Positions 24,900-37,305 of a stretch of DNA of 64,000 bases are shown here, in pieces (position 1 is the stretch's first letter; each line of letters starts with the position of its first letter). The notes under the pieces were generated by a model. That model saw nothing but the letters and a program-made list of their open reading frames with translations. It did not search any database and was not told where the DNA came from. Source of the DNA: Myrica gale (Eukaryota; Streptophyta; Magnoliopsida; Fagales; Myricaceae); contig OZ005611.1 in the NCBI GenBank assembly GCA_963930655.1, positions 25,655,001 through 25,719,000 of the forward strand. Direction: 5' to 3'. Made by a program: the position numbers and the translations under genes.

Positions 24900-25421
24900 T
24901 GAAGGTGTTGTATCACTCAGTTTGTGCTTCATTTACTGGGTACGGTGTATTAGAACCTTGGAATGTTATTAATCTAACAAAAGAAAAGTGAAGATTGTGC
25001 TTCTAATTTCTGTTTTGGTGTTATTAGTCCTTGTAGCTTTCCGGAGCATTTGCTTGCTCGTGTTTTGAGCTCTGCTTCTTAGTTGTTTTTAGCAAGGTTT
25101 GCCCAGAAAACTGTTGGGGCAAATTTTGGGCTTTCTATGGTGCGCCCGAAGGGGCATAATATCCATTGAGGTTGGAAGGCCCAAGATACACCACATACCA
25201 AAGGTCCAAACATGTGCTCTATATCTGCAAGACCAACTTATTAACCTGTCCCTACACCTTAGTTATCGAACATAACACCCATTCATGAAACCCATCAATC
25301 CTGTTTCCTGTCATTTTTCAACAGCCAGACAACTGCAAAACCGCTCGACGCAAAAACCCCAACACCCACAGAAGAATAGCGCAGCTCTCACCGAAGAGTT
25401 TTGTGATAAAGTATTGGACCG

Positions 25422-25645
25422 TTCGAGTATATGCTTCTTCATAATCTGTTAGTAAGTTAGTTATACAAAGAGCTGAGGTGGCAGTCTGTTATGTACACAG
25501 TTGGTTCGTTACTTGACTATAAGTAACACTTTGTACTTAGTTGAATTATCACGAAATATAGAAACTATTCAGCCAATCTCTTCTTGCTTCCTCATTCTGC
25601 TTTATACTCTGTTTTTCACTTCAATTCATCTTATCACATTTGACA
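25422..25645 (+). repeat. 5' LTR of the Copia element
   Basis: 224 bp. Begins TTCGAGTATATG, not the canonical TG, and ends TTTGACA. It differs from the 3' LTR by A/C in ACTTG(A/C)CTAT and T/G in CATC(T/G)TAT. Confidence 0.95.
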
Positions 25646-25657
25646 TGGTATCAGAGG
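25646..25657 (+). promoter_or_regulatory. Primer binding site (initiator tRNA-Met)
   Basis: TGGTATCAGAGG immediately follows the 5' LTR. It matches the 3' end complement of plant initiator tRNA-Met except at the last base. Confidence 0.9.
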
Positions 25658-25661
25658 ATTT

Positions 25662-28600
25662 GTGATGGCCGAACCAGTTTCTTCACTAGTTACTTCTACT
25701 TCTACAAACAATTCTGAACTTCAGTCCAATCCGTTGTTTCTTAACAACAATGACAATCCAAATACGATGCTTGTGTCTCATACACTCAATGGTGAGAATT
25801 TTTCCAGTTGGCGAAGGTCCATGGAAATGGCATTGAGTGCAAAGAATAAACTAGCTTTTGTGAATGGATCTCTTCTGCAACCAGAGCCTTCATCATCGAC
25901 ATATTCCAGTTGGATTCGATGTAATGATATGGTTTCTTCATGGTTGCTTAATTCGGTGTCTAAGGAACTCGCAGAGAGTGTGCTCTATATTAACACAGCT
26001 GCGGGTATATGGAAAGATCTGATTGATCGTTTCTCTCAAGACAATGGACCTCGCATATTTCAGGTTCAAAAGTCTATTTCATCTCTTTCCCAAGGTCAAC
26101 TTACTGTTACTGCCTATTTCACAAAATTGAAATCCTTATGGGAGGAATTGTCGAATTATAAGCATCGTCATGTTTGTATATGTGGAGCAAATAAGCATCT
26201 TGATGAAGAACGTAATCAAGAATCAGTCATGCAATTCCTTATGGGATTGAACGATTCTTATTCAAGTATAAGAGGACAAATTTTGTTAATAGATCCTCTG
26301 CCTTCTATTAACAAAGTTTTTTCACTTGTTGTGCAAGAGGAGAGACAACGTGACATTGCTTCTTTTTCCTCTCCAACTACTGACAATGGTGTTTTCTTTA
26401 CACGACATCAAGATGTTCAGACTTCTCAACCTAATCAGAGTTTTGGAAATAGATTTCCTGGCAAATCTTTCATTCAGAAGAAAGATCGTTCAGTTTGCAG
26501 CCACTGTGGATTTACTGGACACATTGTAGATAAATGCTATAAGCTTCATGGGTATCCACCTGGATACAAGGCTCGAGCTAAACCATTCACACAATCTGCT
26601 CATCAAGTTTCTTCTGACATGAGTTCTTCTAGTTCATCTATGGTTCCCTCTCTGCCAATTACTTTTGAACAATGTCAGCAATTGCTTGCCCTTCTTCCTT
26701 CTCCTGCCTCCTCTATGGTTTCACATGGTTTGGACAATGATAAGTCATCTCATTCGATGGTCAACATGGCAGGTATACTATCTGCTCTTCCTTCTTGTAA
26801 CAATTCTTTTGTTAATCATCCATCATCCCAATGAATTGTGGATGCTGGAGCTACTAATCACATGGTAAGCTCAGTTTCCATGTTGACATCAATTACTTCT
26901 TTTCATAAGTCATCTGTTAGAATGCCAAACAATCAAACTGCTATTGTTACTCACACGAATACAGTACGCATTTCCCCTTTGCTTTTACTGACAGATGTCC
27001 TTGTAGTTCCAGCCTTCTCTTTTAATCTCATATCTGCTAGCTCTTTGATCAAACAAATTTCCTGCTGTCTCATTCTTCTTGGCCAATATTTGTTTATACA
27101 GGACCTACACACTTGGACTCCGATTGGTTTGGCTAAAGAATCAAGAGGCTTATATTTTCTGGATTCAAATTTCTCTGATGTTTTTCCAGCTTCATGTAAT
27201 TCTGTTGCTTCAAATAAATCAGCAGCTCTATGACATTGTAGATTAGGTCATCCTTCCTCTTCTAGAATGTCTCTTTTGCAACCCTATATCACTGATCTAG
27301 ACTTGTCATATACTGGTCTTTGTAATGTTTGTCCTATGGCAAAACAGAATAAATTGCCTTTTCCAATATCTGTTACAAAGACAAATTTTCCTTTCGAATT
27401 AATCCATTGTGATTTGTGGGGTCCATTCTCTGTACCTGATCATAATGGTGTTCGATTTTTCCTTACTATAGTGGATGACTTTACTAGATGCACTTGGATA
27501 TTTTTGCTGCAAAATAAGACTCAAACTCTTACTCATATCAGAAACTTCTTTCAGCTTGTAGAGACTCAGTTTAATTCTAAAATCAAGACCATTTGTACTG
27601 ATTTTGGAACTGAGTTCCATTTACCTGATTTTTTCTCTTCTAAAGGAGTAGTTCATCAACACTCTTGTGTGGCAACTCCTCAGCAAAATGGCCTTGTTGA
27701 AAGGAAACATCAACATTTACTTAATGTTGCACGTTCCCTTCGATTTCAATCCCACTTACCTTTGTCTTTCTGGTCTGATTGCATCCTTTGTGCAACATAC
27801 CTTATCAATAGATTACCTTCTCCTTTACTTAACAACAAGTCTCCTTTTGAATTGTTGTTCTCTCTTAAGCCTTCTTATCAGCATCTAAGAACTTTTGGTT
27901 GTCTTTGTCATGTTTCAACACTACCTCGGCAGAGACACAAGTTTGACCCCCGTGCTGAACCTTGTGTTTTTCTTGGTTACCCCTATGGTATTAAAGGTTA
28001 CAAAGTTTATAACCTTCATACTCATAAAGTCTCCATTTCTAGAAATGTTATTTTTCATGAACATTTCTTTCCTTTCAAACAGTTTCTTGTTAATTCTACT
28101 GGTGACATTGTCTTGCCAAATATAATTCCAGAGTTTGTTTCTTCCTCTCCTTCAGCTGCATCTGACTCTTCCTCAGCTGCACCTAATTTTTCCTCAGCTG
28201 AATTTTCTCATTCTTCTCATTCCACTCACCATAATATTCCTCCTCTTGTGCAGGTTCCTTTCTCTGATCTTTCTCATACTTCTCCTATATTAGTTTCTAA
28301 TCTTGATCTTAATGATGCATCTATTACACCTAACTCTACTTATTCTTCATTGGTAGTTGATCCTATCATAGCACCTCGAAAATCATCTAGACCTAGGAAG
28401 ACACCTAGTTATTTGAATGATTTTCATTGTCAAATGGTTCTTGATTCTACAGCCAAACCGAATCTGTCTAGTGTTTCTACTTCTCATACTCCTGGTACTG
28501 CATATTCTCTTAGCTCTTCTCTTACATATGATCATCTCTCTCCAGCTTATCGTGCTTATGTTCTGTCTGTAAGCACTCATATTGAACCTACCCATTTTAG

Positions 28601-30119
28601 AGAGGCAGCTAAATCAGTTGAATGACAAGAGGCTATGAACCAAGAAATTGTAGCCTTAGAACTCAATAATACTTGGACTGTATGTTCTTTACCAGCTGGA
28701 CACATTCCTATTGATTGTAAATGGGTGTATAAGCTTAAATTTCGAGCTGATGGGTCAGTAGAAAGACATAAAGCCCGATTGGTTGCTAAGGGTTTTACCC
28801 AAAATGAGGGTTTTGACTATTTTGACACTTTTTCACCTGTTGCAAAATTGACAACTGTGAGGGTTTTACTTGCTGTTGCTGCTTCTAGACATTGGCATCT
28901 TCAACAACTTGATGTGAACAATGCGTTTCTTCATGGAGATCTTCATGAAGACATCTATATGAAGTTACCTCCTGGGTTCCATAGCAAGGGGGAGAATCAA
29001 GTATGCAAGTTGAATAAATCCCTTTATGGACTGAAACAAGCCTCTAGGCAATGGTTTCTTAAGTTCTCTGATTTTTTGTTGGCTAATGACTTCACTCAAT
29101 CAAAGGCTGATTATACTTTGTTTACAAAGAAGTCTGCCAATTCATTTCTCATTTTACTGGTGTATGTAGATGACATCATTTTAGCTGGTGATAACTTGCC
29201 TTTGATTAATGAGTTCAAGACTGTCATAGACCAGAAGTTTCGGATCAAAGACTTGGGCCAACTCAAGTACTTTCTTGGTTTAGAAATTGCTCATTCTCCT
29301 GCTGGGATCTCTGTGTGTCAAAGGAAGTTTGCTCTTGATGTGTTATCTGATTCAAGTTTCAGTGGAGCTAAACCTGTTCTTACACCAGTCGAACAGAATT
29401 TAAAGCTAGTTCGTGATGCTCACTCTCCTCTCTCTGATCCAACTGTGTACAGACGCCTCATTGGTAGACTCCTTTATCTTACAATCACTCGTCCAGACCT
29501 CTCTTATGCTCTCCAAATTCTCAGTCAATTCATGGATCAGCCACATCAAATGCATCTTGATGCTGCTCATAGGGTGCTGAGATATATCAAAGGCTCTCCT
29601 GGACAAGGGTTGTTCTTTCCAGCTACAAGTTCTCTTCATCTCAAAGCCTTTACTGACAGTGATTGGGCTGAGTGTGCTGATACTAGACGCTCAGTTACAG
29701 GCTTTTGTATTTTTCTTGGGGATTCTTTGGTTTCATGGAAGTCTAAGAAACATTCTACAGTTTCTAGATCTTCAGCTGAAGCTGAGTATCGGGCAATGGC
29801 TTCTACAACATGTGAACTTACTTGGTTGAAGTATTTGCTTGCTGATTTTCAAGTTCCTCACTCTCAGCCGGCTCTTCTTTTTTGTGATAACCAAGCTGCT
29901 CTTCATATTGCAGCTAACCCTGTTTTCCATGAGAGAACCAAGCATATTGAGCTTGATTGTCATCTGGTTCGAGAGAAGCTTCAAGCAGGACTTATTCGCA
30001 CCTTACATGTTAGATCTAAACATCAGTTAGCTGATTTGTTTACCAAGTCATTAGGTTCTAAACAATTTCTTCTTTTACTGTCCAAGATGAACATTCTTAA
30101 TATGTTCTGTCCATCTTGA
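25662..30119 (+). pseudogene. Copia gag-pol polyprotein with three TGA codons
   Basis: One continuous frame of 1486 codons, broken only by TGA at 26832-26834, 27231-27233 and 28623-28625. Gag shows a zinc knuckle CSHCGFTGHIVDKCYK near 26500. Protease follows with IVDAGATNHMV. The integrase zinc domain has HCRLGHPS; the integrase core has [14 protein letters not shown] and [13 protein letters not shown]. Reverse transcriptase has the YVDD box ([10 protein letters not shown]) and [13 protein letters not shown]. RNase H has [18 protein letters not shown] and [11 protein letters not shown], and the tail is [12 protein letters not shown]. Each TGA stands where Copia proteins normally have tryptophan (W before IVD, W of WHxRLGH, W before xxAM), so each is a TGG to TGA transition. 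No frameshift. Confidence 0.95.
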
Positions 30120-30128
30120 GGGGGAGTC
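30118..30128 (+). promoter_or_regulatory. Polypurine tract
   Basis: GAGGGGGAGTC lies just before the 3' LTR, the usual second-strand priming site of Copia elements. Confidence 0.85.
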
Positions 30129-30352
30129 TTCGAGTATATGCTTCTTCATAATCTGTTAGTAAGTTAGTTATACAAAGAGCTGAGGTGGCAGTCTGTTATG
30201 TACACAGTTGGTTCGTTACTTGCCTATAAGTAACACTTTGTACTTAGTTGAATTATCACGAAATATAGAAACTATTCAGCCAATCTCTTCTTGCTTCCTC
30301 ATTCTGCTTTATACTCTGTTTTTCACTTCAATTCATCGTATCACATTTGACA
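30129..30352 (+). repeat. 3' LTR of the Copia element
   Basis: 224 bp, two substitutions from the 5' LTR, followed directly by the GACCG target duplication and the resumed PPR frame. Confidence 0.95.
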
Positions 30353-32461
30353 GACCGGGACCCAGATATCAAAACCCTGGAGAAACTCCATTCCAAGATC
30401 ATCGTGGATCAACATCTCAGCCCAAACCCTTCCCTTGGCATCAAACTTATGAGGTCGTACGCTGCTTGTGGGGAACCCGGTCTCACACGACACATATTTG
30501 ATAACATTTCTGACAAGAACGTTGTTTTCTTTAATGTCATGATCAGAAGCTACGTAAACAACCATTTATACTGTGATGCTCTTCTTGTTTACAAATCCAT
30601 GGCTAGCCGTGGATTTGAGCCGGATAATATTACCTACCCTTGTGTGCTGAAAGCATGTTCTGGATTGGATGATTTGAGGGTTGGGTTGCAAATTCATGAT
30701 GCTGTAGTGAAAGTCGGCCTTGATTCGAATTTATTTATCGGCAATGGTTTGGTTGCAATGTACGGGAAATGTGGTTGTTTAATGGAGGCTCGGCGAGTTC
30801 TTGATGAAATGCCAAGCAGAGATGTGGTTTCCTGGAATTCAATGGTTGCTGGGTATGCACAGAATTCTCAGTTTGATAACGCATTAGAGGTTTGTAAAGA
30901 AATGGAGGGCCTGGACCTAAGACCAGATGCTGGTACAATGGCTAGTCTCCTGCCGGCTGTAACTAACACAACATTGGACAATGTTTCATATGTTAAGGAG
31001 ATGTTCATGCAATTGGCAAAAAAGAGTGTGGTTTCATGGAATGTGATGATAGCAGTGTATGTCAATAATTCAATGCCTGGGGAAGCGGTTAAGTTATATT
31101 TACAGATGGAAACATGTGGGATAGAACCTGATGCCGTCACTATTGCTAGTGTTCTTCCTGCTTGTGGGGACCTTTCGGCTCTGTCCCTCGGAAGGCGGAT
31201 GCATGAATTTGTTGATAGGAAGAACCTTCGACCAAATTTATTATTGGAGAATGCTCTGGTTGACATGTATGCGAAGTGTGGGAGTTTACGAGATGCAAGA
31301 GAAGTGTTTGACGGAATGAATTTCTCGGATGTTGTGTCATGGACCTCAATGATTTGTGCATATGGTCGTAATGGGCAAAGTCGTGATGCCGTGGCACTAT
31401 TTGCAAAAATGCGAAACTCAGGTATGGGTCCAGATGCCGTTGCGTTTGTTGCAATTATCTCTGCTTGCAGCCATGCGGGTCTTTTGGAGGAAGGTCGATA
31501 TTACTATAAATTGATGACAGAGGAGTATAGGATAGTTCCAAGAATTGAACACTTTGCTTGCATGGTAGATCTGTTAGGACGTTCTGGACAAGTAGAAGAG
31601 GCCTATAGTTTTATTAAGAAGATGCCAATGGAGCCTAACGAGAGAGTTTGGGGGGCTCTGCTGAGTGCGTGTCGGGTGTATTTCAACATGAATATTGGGC
31701 TTCTAGCTGCCGATAGCCTATTTCAATTGGCTCCTGAGCAGTCAGGTTATTATGTCTTGTTATCCAACATCTATGCAAAGGCTGGTTGATGGCAAGATGT
31801 AACAATTGTCCGATCAATGATGAAGAATAGAGGAATTAAGAAAATGCCTGGCATCAGCAATGTTGAGCTCAATGATCGGATTCATACCTTTCTTGCGGGT
31901 GACCAATCACATCCACAATCTGAGACGATATATGAAGAGTTAGATGTATTGGTTGGAAAGATGAAAGAATTAGGTTATGTACCAGAGACTGATTCTGCCC
32001 TACATGATGTTGAGGAGGAGGATAAGGAATGTCATCTCGCAGTTCATAGTGAGAAGCTGGCTATTGTCTTTGCCCTTATGAACACGCAGCCCGGGGCCCA
32101 AATTAGAATTACCAAGAATCTCCGTGTTTGTGGGGATTGTCATATCGCAGCCAAGCTCATCTCCAAGATAGTTGAACGTGAAATAATTGTGAGGGATACT
32201 AATCGGTTCCACCATTTCAGGAATGGAGTCTGCTCTTGTGGTGATTATTGGTGCGTACTTCTAACTTGCAACATTGCTTGGAACTTCTTCAGGCGTTTCC
32301 AATCAAAAAGGGGAGGAGGGGTGGATAAGTACAAAAAAGACATTGAGGCTAACTGTAATTTGGGAACTGCTATATTTGTAGCTTCTGAGATCATGGATGA
32401 TTTTCACTACTGCAGCTGTCATCCTTGGCATTTGCATAATCACCAATCCTTTCTGCCCTAA

Positions 32462-34077
32462 TAATCTACTGTCGGCTTGGAGTTAGGTTAGGCCTGGTTA
32501 ATGCCCAAAGGTTCTTAATGGGCACACTGTGAGGTTGAGTTGAGGTCCATGTGGACTTTGCTGTCACATTAAAGCGGGTGACTGGAGGCTTACAGAGGCC
32601 TTTGCCATGGACACAGGGTGATTCCTGATCTATTCTGCGGATTAATCTGTCAAGACCGATTCAGATCCTCTTTGTTGGCTCCTATGCTACGTTGAATTGG
32701 CTATTCAGATTTAATACATGTTTTCTTATCCACTTGGGATGCGAGTGGTATGCTCTAGAAACTTGTTTAGAGCTTGTAAATTAATTCTTCCTTTAGAGCA
32801 GGTTAATTAATGTGTTTCCTTGAACAGGGGAGTTATTTAAAATGTGCACCAGGCTTGGGGGTTCTCTCGTTCGTCTTTAACTTAGTTGTATACCCTTAAC
32901 TTCTTGGATTAATACAAGTACTTACCCTATCTGCAATATATATCGATATATACACATATATAGCTCTTGCTGACAAAAAATTGCATGCTGCCTATGATTC
33001 TTCTGATGGTTTCAAAATCCTGCGTTGTCCCAGAAAACTGCTGCTTCGGTTGGTTGCTTCTAGCTTCATTGAACTCCAGTCCAGCTGACTTAAATTAATG
33101 ACGTTGTTGACAGTTGACACTTTGCACCACAAAATCCATTCCTCCCAATTTCTTGCACTCAGGCAAGAGATATATCATTGAAAAACCAGAGTTCTTCTTG
33201 GCAAAAAATTTGCATGCGACCTTTATATATGTACCCACTGCCTTTGTTTATGTGGTAAGGAAGGAAACAAATACCAGAACATAGGTAGTAAATCTAGGAG
33301 ACCAGTACAAGTCTTCATGACAGTGCTCTTTAATGTGAGAGGCAGTGTATTCCCAGTACTTAATGTTAACATGCTGTGTTGTCTGCTCCAGATGGTGCAT
33401 CTCATCGCCAAATGGGCCGCTTCCCATGCACCCTGTTCATGGGGCCATACAAGCTAATTATGACCTCCCTCCAGAGATCCTTTCCTGTGACTATTTTGAG
33501 CCACCGTGAAGTATTGTAGTTTTCTCATGGATTTATATTTGCGAAAAAGAAAGAAAAAAGGGTTACTGCCCCACCCCACGTACCATGTTGCTAGTAATTC
33601 TGTCAGGAACTATTTCCTTTTGTAAACTATTATGAATTAATAATCAGGGACTTGTTTGTGATGCTGGTTGCTTAAAATTAGGCACCATGAGGTCCATGAC
33701 GTACGCCTGTAAAGTGTGCATTAATTGTTGTATTTTGTACAGCTTGAGGAATGAATTTCATATATACGAATAAATGAAAAATAAAGCAAATATGAAGTTC
33801 AGACAAGTTTGCACATAAGGAATTAAACCCTTATCACTTTGCACCAAAGAATCCCTTGTCCTTACAATCCACAGTGGCCCATGCAAACATTCCCGATATG
33901 CAGAAGAGATAAGTCTGTCAGCACGAAAATGTGAAACAGATGCCTGTCGGATTTTTGTAAAAGCAGATTTAAAATGACTAATAATTAATACCATTCTGGC
34001 TAGGTACTGTAAGCTAAAAATGGGTGCCTTAAAAGTGCAATTTTTCATCTAAAAATGGGTGCCTTAGACGGTTAGAC
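32462..34077. other. Intergenic, no firm gene
   Basis: Downstream flank of the PPR gene. A short minus-strand frame at about 33240-33440 (starting MGSGPFGDEMHHLEQ, containing HCHEDLYWSPRFTT) has protein-like composition, but I do not recognise it. No RNA gene seen. Confidence 0.4.
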
Positions 34078-34603
34078 CCAAAGTACAAGTCAGGAAGAGA
34101 TGGGAGTTATAGACAGAATATGGCTGAATTTACATGCTGTGCCTTAGCCGTGATCAGTTCAATATATATATATCACAACAACTTATACCGATTTTGATCA
34201 GATAAAGTGGCCGGCCACTGCAATAATATTAGAAAAGGATCAGCAAAAAACAACTCGTTGTTTTGGTGGGTTCTGTTGAGAGGATTACTGGAAATATGCA
34301 ATTAATGGTAAATTAAAGCTTGAAGTTAATTGGCCTGGAAGACAAAATCTCAGAAAGATCTTATTCAAAAACTGACTCTAATAGAGGTACGAACAGGATG
34401 TAAAGATGTCTTTCTGAAATAATACGTTTAGAACAAAACATGCATTGAGTTTAAAATTAGAGAAAAAGGAAGTCAAAATGGAGCAGATAAAATTGTTGCA
34501 AGATCAGGGACTCTACCTATAAACATGATCAACACCATAGGAGGCTGATGATCATGACTGCGCCAGGCCAACCCCGCTAATATATAGCTGTGCAAAGAAT
34601 GCA

Positions 34604-34696
34604 TACAAGAGTGATATTGGTTCGGCTCGTCTCAGTCTCCAGTGCTTTGGAAGTACTGAAGGTGGAAGATGAGCCGGACCAATATCACGCCTTGTC
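34604..34696 (+). ncRNA. MIR171/MIR479-like precursor hairpin A
   Basis: The 5' arm 34611-34632 (contains TGATATTGGTTCGGCTCGTC) pairs along 22 positions with the 3' arm 34667-34688 (contains TGAGCCGGACCAATATCAC). Only G-U wobbles interrupt, and the loop is about 34 nt. An outer ACAAG/CTTGT stem extends it. The 5' strand resembles miR479 and the 3' strand resembles miR171 but has GA in place of the central TG/CG (positions 9-10), which would weaken slicing of the classic HAM/SCL6 GRAS target site. Strand is set by the family's arm order. Confidence 0.85.
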
Positions 34697-36184
34697 TAAT
34701 TCCTCAGGAAAGAGTTCTTAAGGTTTCTCGCCATGTCTTGGGAAAGAATGGAGCCTCACCCCAGGACTTATATAGTGGTGCAAAGGGTTTACGTGAATGG
34801 GTCCTACAGTAAATTAATAACATGCATATACTAATTAATTAAGCATATTGGACATTTATCAATTTCATAATTGATGAATTGCACTAGCTTTCTTTTTCTC
34901 TTTTAATAAAAAGCTGCACAGTAAGAGGATTAATTCCCTTCTGATTGCATGCATGAATCGCATGTAAATTATATGCAAAACCAGTAGTACTCTGACAAAA
35001 ATGTACGCAAAAGTTATTGACCCATGAAGTCCCAAGTACCTATGCATCTACTATATATCATTTAAACATCTCTAAAGTTCAGAACCTTCATGAGATTGCT
35101 CTTTAGATCTTGGAAAGAAGCATATCATGATCTATATATGTACTAATTGTGGAATCAAAAGGGTTGACCAAATCAAAATTGAGATTTCAAGGAAAAAGGA
35201 GAAGTTCTATGTATTGGGGACATATTCTAATTATTTGGAATACGTACTTCTGGGAGATGTGCTAAGATGCAAAAGCTATATAAAGGAGATGAGGTACGTT
35301 AGATACAAAAGTTAATTGGGTGCTCCCACTAATGCATGTTGATTAGGATTAGATATTGGAAAGAGTCGTAATATTGCTTCATAGCCAATATTATAGACCC
35401 ACAAATTGAGAGATCGAAATTAAATTTGCATTCGATATTATATCCATCTACTGTTAGGTTGAGGTACTATAGCATTAAATTTTCTACTCTAGAAACTTGA
35501 GTACTTAGCTGCATCATGCATGCATGGCTTCTCAGGACAAGTTTGCCTAATTCAGGAGATCTGATTCTAGAAATCAGATGATAATTAAAAAGGGATACTC
35601 AATAATTAAGTAGGGGCGTTTAAAACAATTACGTACCCAATTATTTTTCTTTTCTGATACGAGTAATTAACAGGAGTTTTATTTGACTAATTAATTCTAT
35701 AGCCACTTTTGAATGCCACTATTTGAATTGTTTATGAAAGCTGGGCTTGCCACATTAATTCTTGACTTGTACACTATACTTATTTACTTCGTAAATTTTA
35801 ATCTTTTCGGATCTAATTATTAACAAACAAGTACGTACGTACAAATGATGTATATATCATGTATGTGTATGAATAATTGCCTTCTCTTGCTTCAGTTGGT
35901 CATCACAAGATCCCCAACATTTTAACAAGAACCTTTTGGACTTGAGAAAAATATTATATAGCTGATCCTCTTATATTAATACTCTCTTATTTAAATATTT
36001 TTGAAGAACCCAAGTTCATTTCATACATAAAGAAACGCATTCTAATAATTAGTAACTAATATTTGTTTCGAAAAATTTTCTTGATAACATGATTAATTTC
36101 ACGAAAGGATACTTGGAACTTCATTCTCAAATATGCTTGGAGTAATTAATTTTATTGATTTTATTTTGAAAAAACTTACACCTA

Positions 36185-36189
<5 letters not shown>

Positions 36190-36226
<37 letters not shown>
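36190..36226. repeat. (TA)n microsatellite
   Basis: About 18 TA units in copy 1. The corresponding place in copy 2 (near 46480) has only ATAATATATG, so the array expanded after duplication. Confidence 0.9.
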
Positions 36227-36229
<3 letters not shown>

Positions 36230-36496
36230 CTTTTTTTTGTCCTGGACATTGACATAAACCCAAATAAAAAACCAAAAAAATATCATTTATTTTCTAACAA
36301 CCTAACTTTTTTATTTTTTTATTTTCATATGCAATTGGTAATTTATTTATTACATTAATAGAAGAGGTCATCTTCAATATTTGCCGGCACACCAATTTAA
36401 GATCTGTTGTTTTTTTTTTCTTGGCCAATTTCCAATTTAAGTTCTGTTGACTTGCTAATTAGAGCTAATTAAAGTTCTATGGAAGGAGTACCTTAG

Positions 36497-36667
36497 ATAG
36501 TGCTCGACTTTCCAGTCAAAAAAGTACAAGAATTTTAGCTCTGTCCAGAAACCTTAGCTTTTCCGTAATGTTAGTGATACCTATAGTGCTCGACTTTCCA
36601 GTCAAAAAAGTACCAAGAATTTTAGCTCTGACCAGAAACCTCAGCCTTTCCATAATGTTAGTGATAA
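36497..36667. repeat. Tandem 86-bp direct repeat
   Basis: Units 36497-36582 and 36583-36667, both starting ATAGTGCTCGACTTTCC and ending GTAATGTTAGTGATA with minor changes. Copy 2 (about 46710-46800) has a single, diverged unit. Confidence 0.85.
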
Positions 36668-37305
36668 GGTGTCGGCAAAATTCCGTGCCAAATTAACAGT
36701 CGATGCACCATGAAACAAATTGAATGTCTTACTTTTTGGTGATGGCCATCAGCCCATGCATTTGAGCTCAGAGATACTATACGCCGCCTCTCCTTTCCAC
36801 TGTCGTTGGTGCTGTCATCACATTCTCTTTGGTATTATCACATTATTTTGGTTTCTTTTCTTTTTTCTCATCACATTGTTTTTGTTTTCTTCTTTTTTTC
36901 GGAGCATTAATCTTTTGCTTCTTTTGGGCGGCGCATGCAAGATTCTTATTATCTTTTCTATAATCCTTCATTCCTTCTTGATGTTTTTAAAGCGGATGCT
37001 CTTGCTGTCGTTGATGCCTCGTAGAGCCTATCACCTTTCTGACTTTTCTGAGTGGATGTTCATGGACCGATTATTCACCAGCTGACAAGAAGCGTGGTGT
37101 TGATTTGCCCATTCCAGGTTGGTTTCTGTCTGATTTACCTTCTCTTTCTGAAGTTCCAAATTACTAGCACTAATTATTGTAATTTATATGTGCCAATATG
37201 ATCCGGAAATTAACCAAGTGAGTATGTAATTAAATAAACGTGGTCCACGAAAATAGTTCAGAGAAACTGCACATGGCTATAGAACTTATCATCATTAAGA
37301 TAGGT

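Larger units (their letters stand above)
25422..30352 (+). mobile_element. Full-length Ty1-copia LTR retrotransposon, 4.93 kb
   Basis: Two 224-bp LTRs differ at only two positions. A perfect 5-bp target duplication GACCG flanks it (25417-25421 and 30353-30357), and a tRNA-Met primer site and a purine tract are present. Domain order is gag, protease, integrase, reverse transcriptase, RNase H, which defines Copia. Inserted in sense orientation in a PPR gene. Three in-frame TGA codons make it non-autonomous as it stands. Confidence 0.97.
25285..32461 (+). pseudogene. DYW-type pentatricopeptide repeat protein, interrupted by Copia, nonsense and stop-loss
   Basis: Organelle RNA-editing type PPR protein of the E+/DYW class, matching Arabidopsis At3g49142 as I know it. 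The first 45 codons lie at 25285-25421, starting at an ATG followed by KPINPVSCHFSTARQLQ; the frame continues at 30358 after the Copia element. PPR motifs run to about 31640 (for example DVVSWNSMVAGYAQN and RRDARE-like helices). The E/E+ region follows (MEPNERVWGALLSACRV), then DYW: HLAVHSEKLAIVFALMN, LRVCGDCHIAAKLIS, the zinc-binding CxxC, and the end CSCGDYW. Lesions: a Copia insertion at codon 46; TGA at 31787-31789 (AKAG*WQDV) where an arginine is expected, compatible with CGA to TGA; and no stop after DYW (TGC at 32252), adding about 69 residues to the stop at 32459-32461. The intact form would be 677 aa. Confidence 0.9.

Noticed and set aside
26832..28625. Readthrough or recoding of TGA as tryptophan in the Copia frame
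   Set aside because: Nuclear plant genes do not recode TGA as Trp, and many TGG codons remain in the element; cytosine deamination is the simpler explanation.
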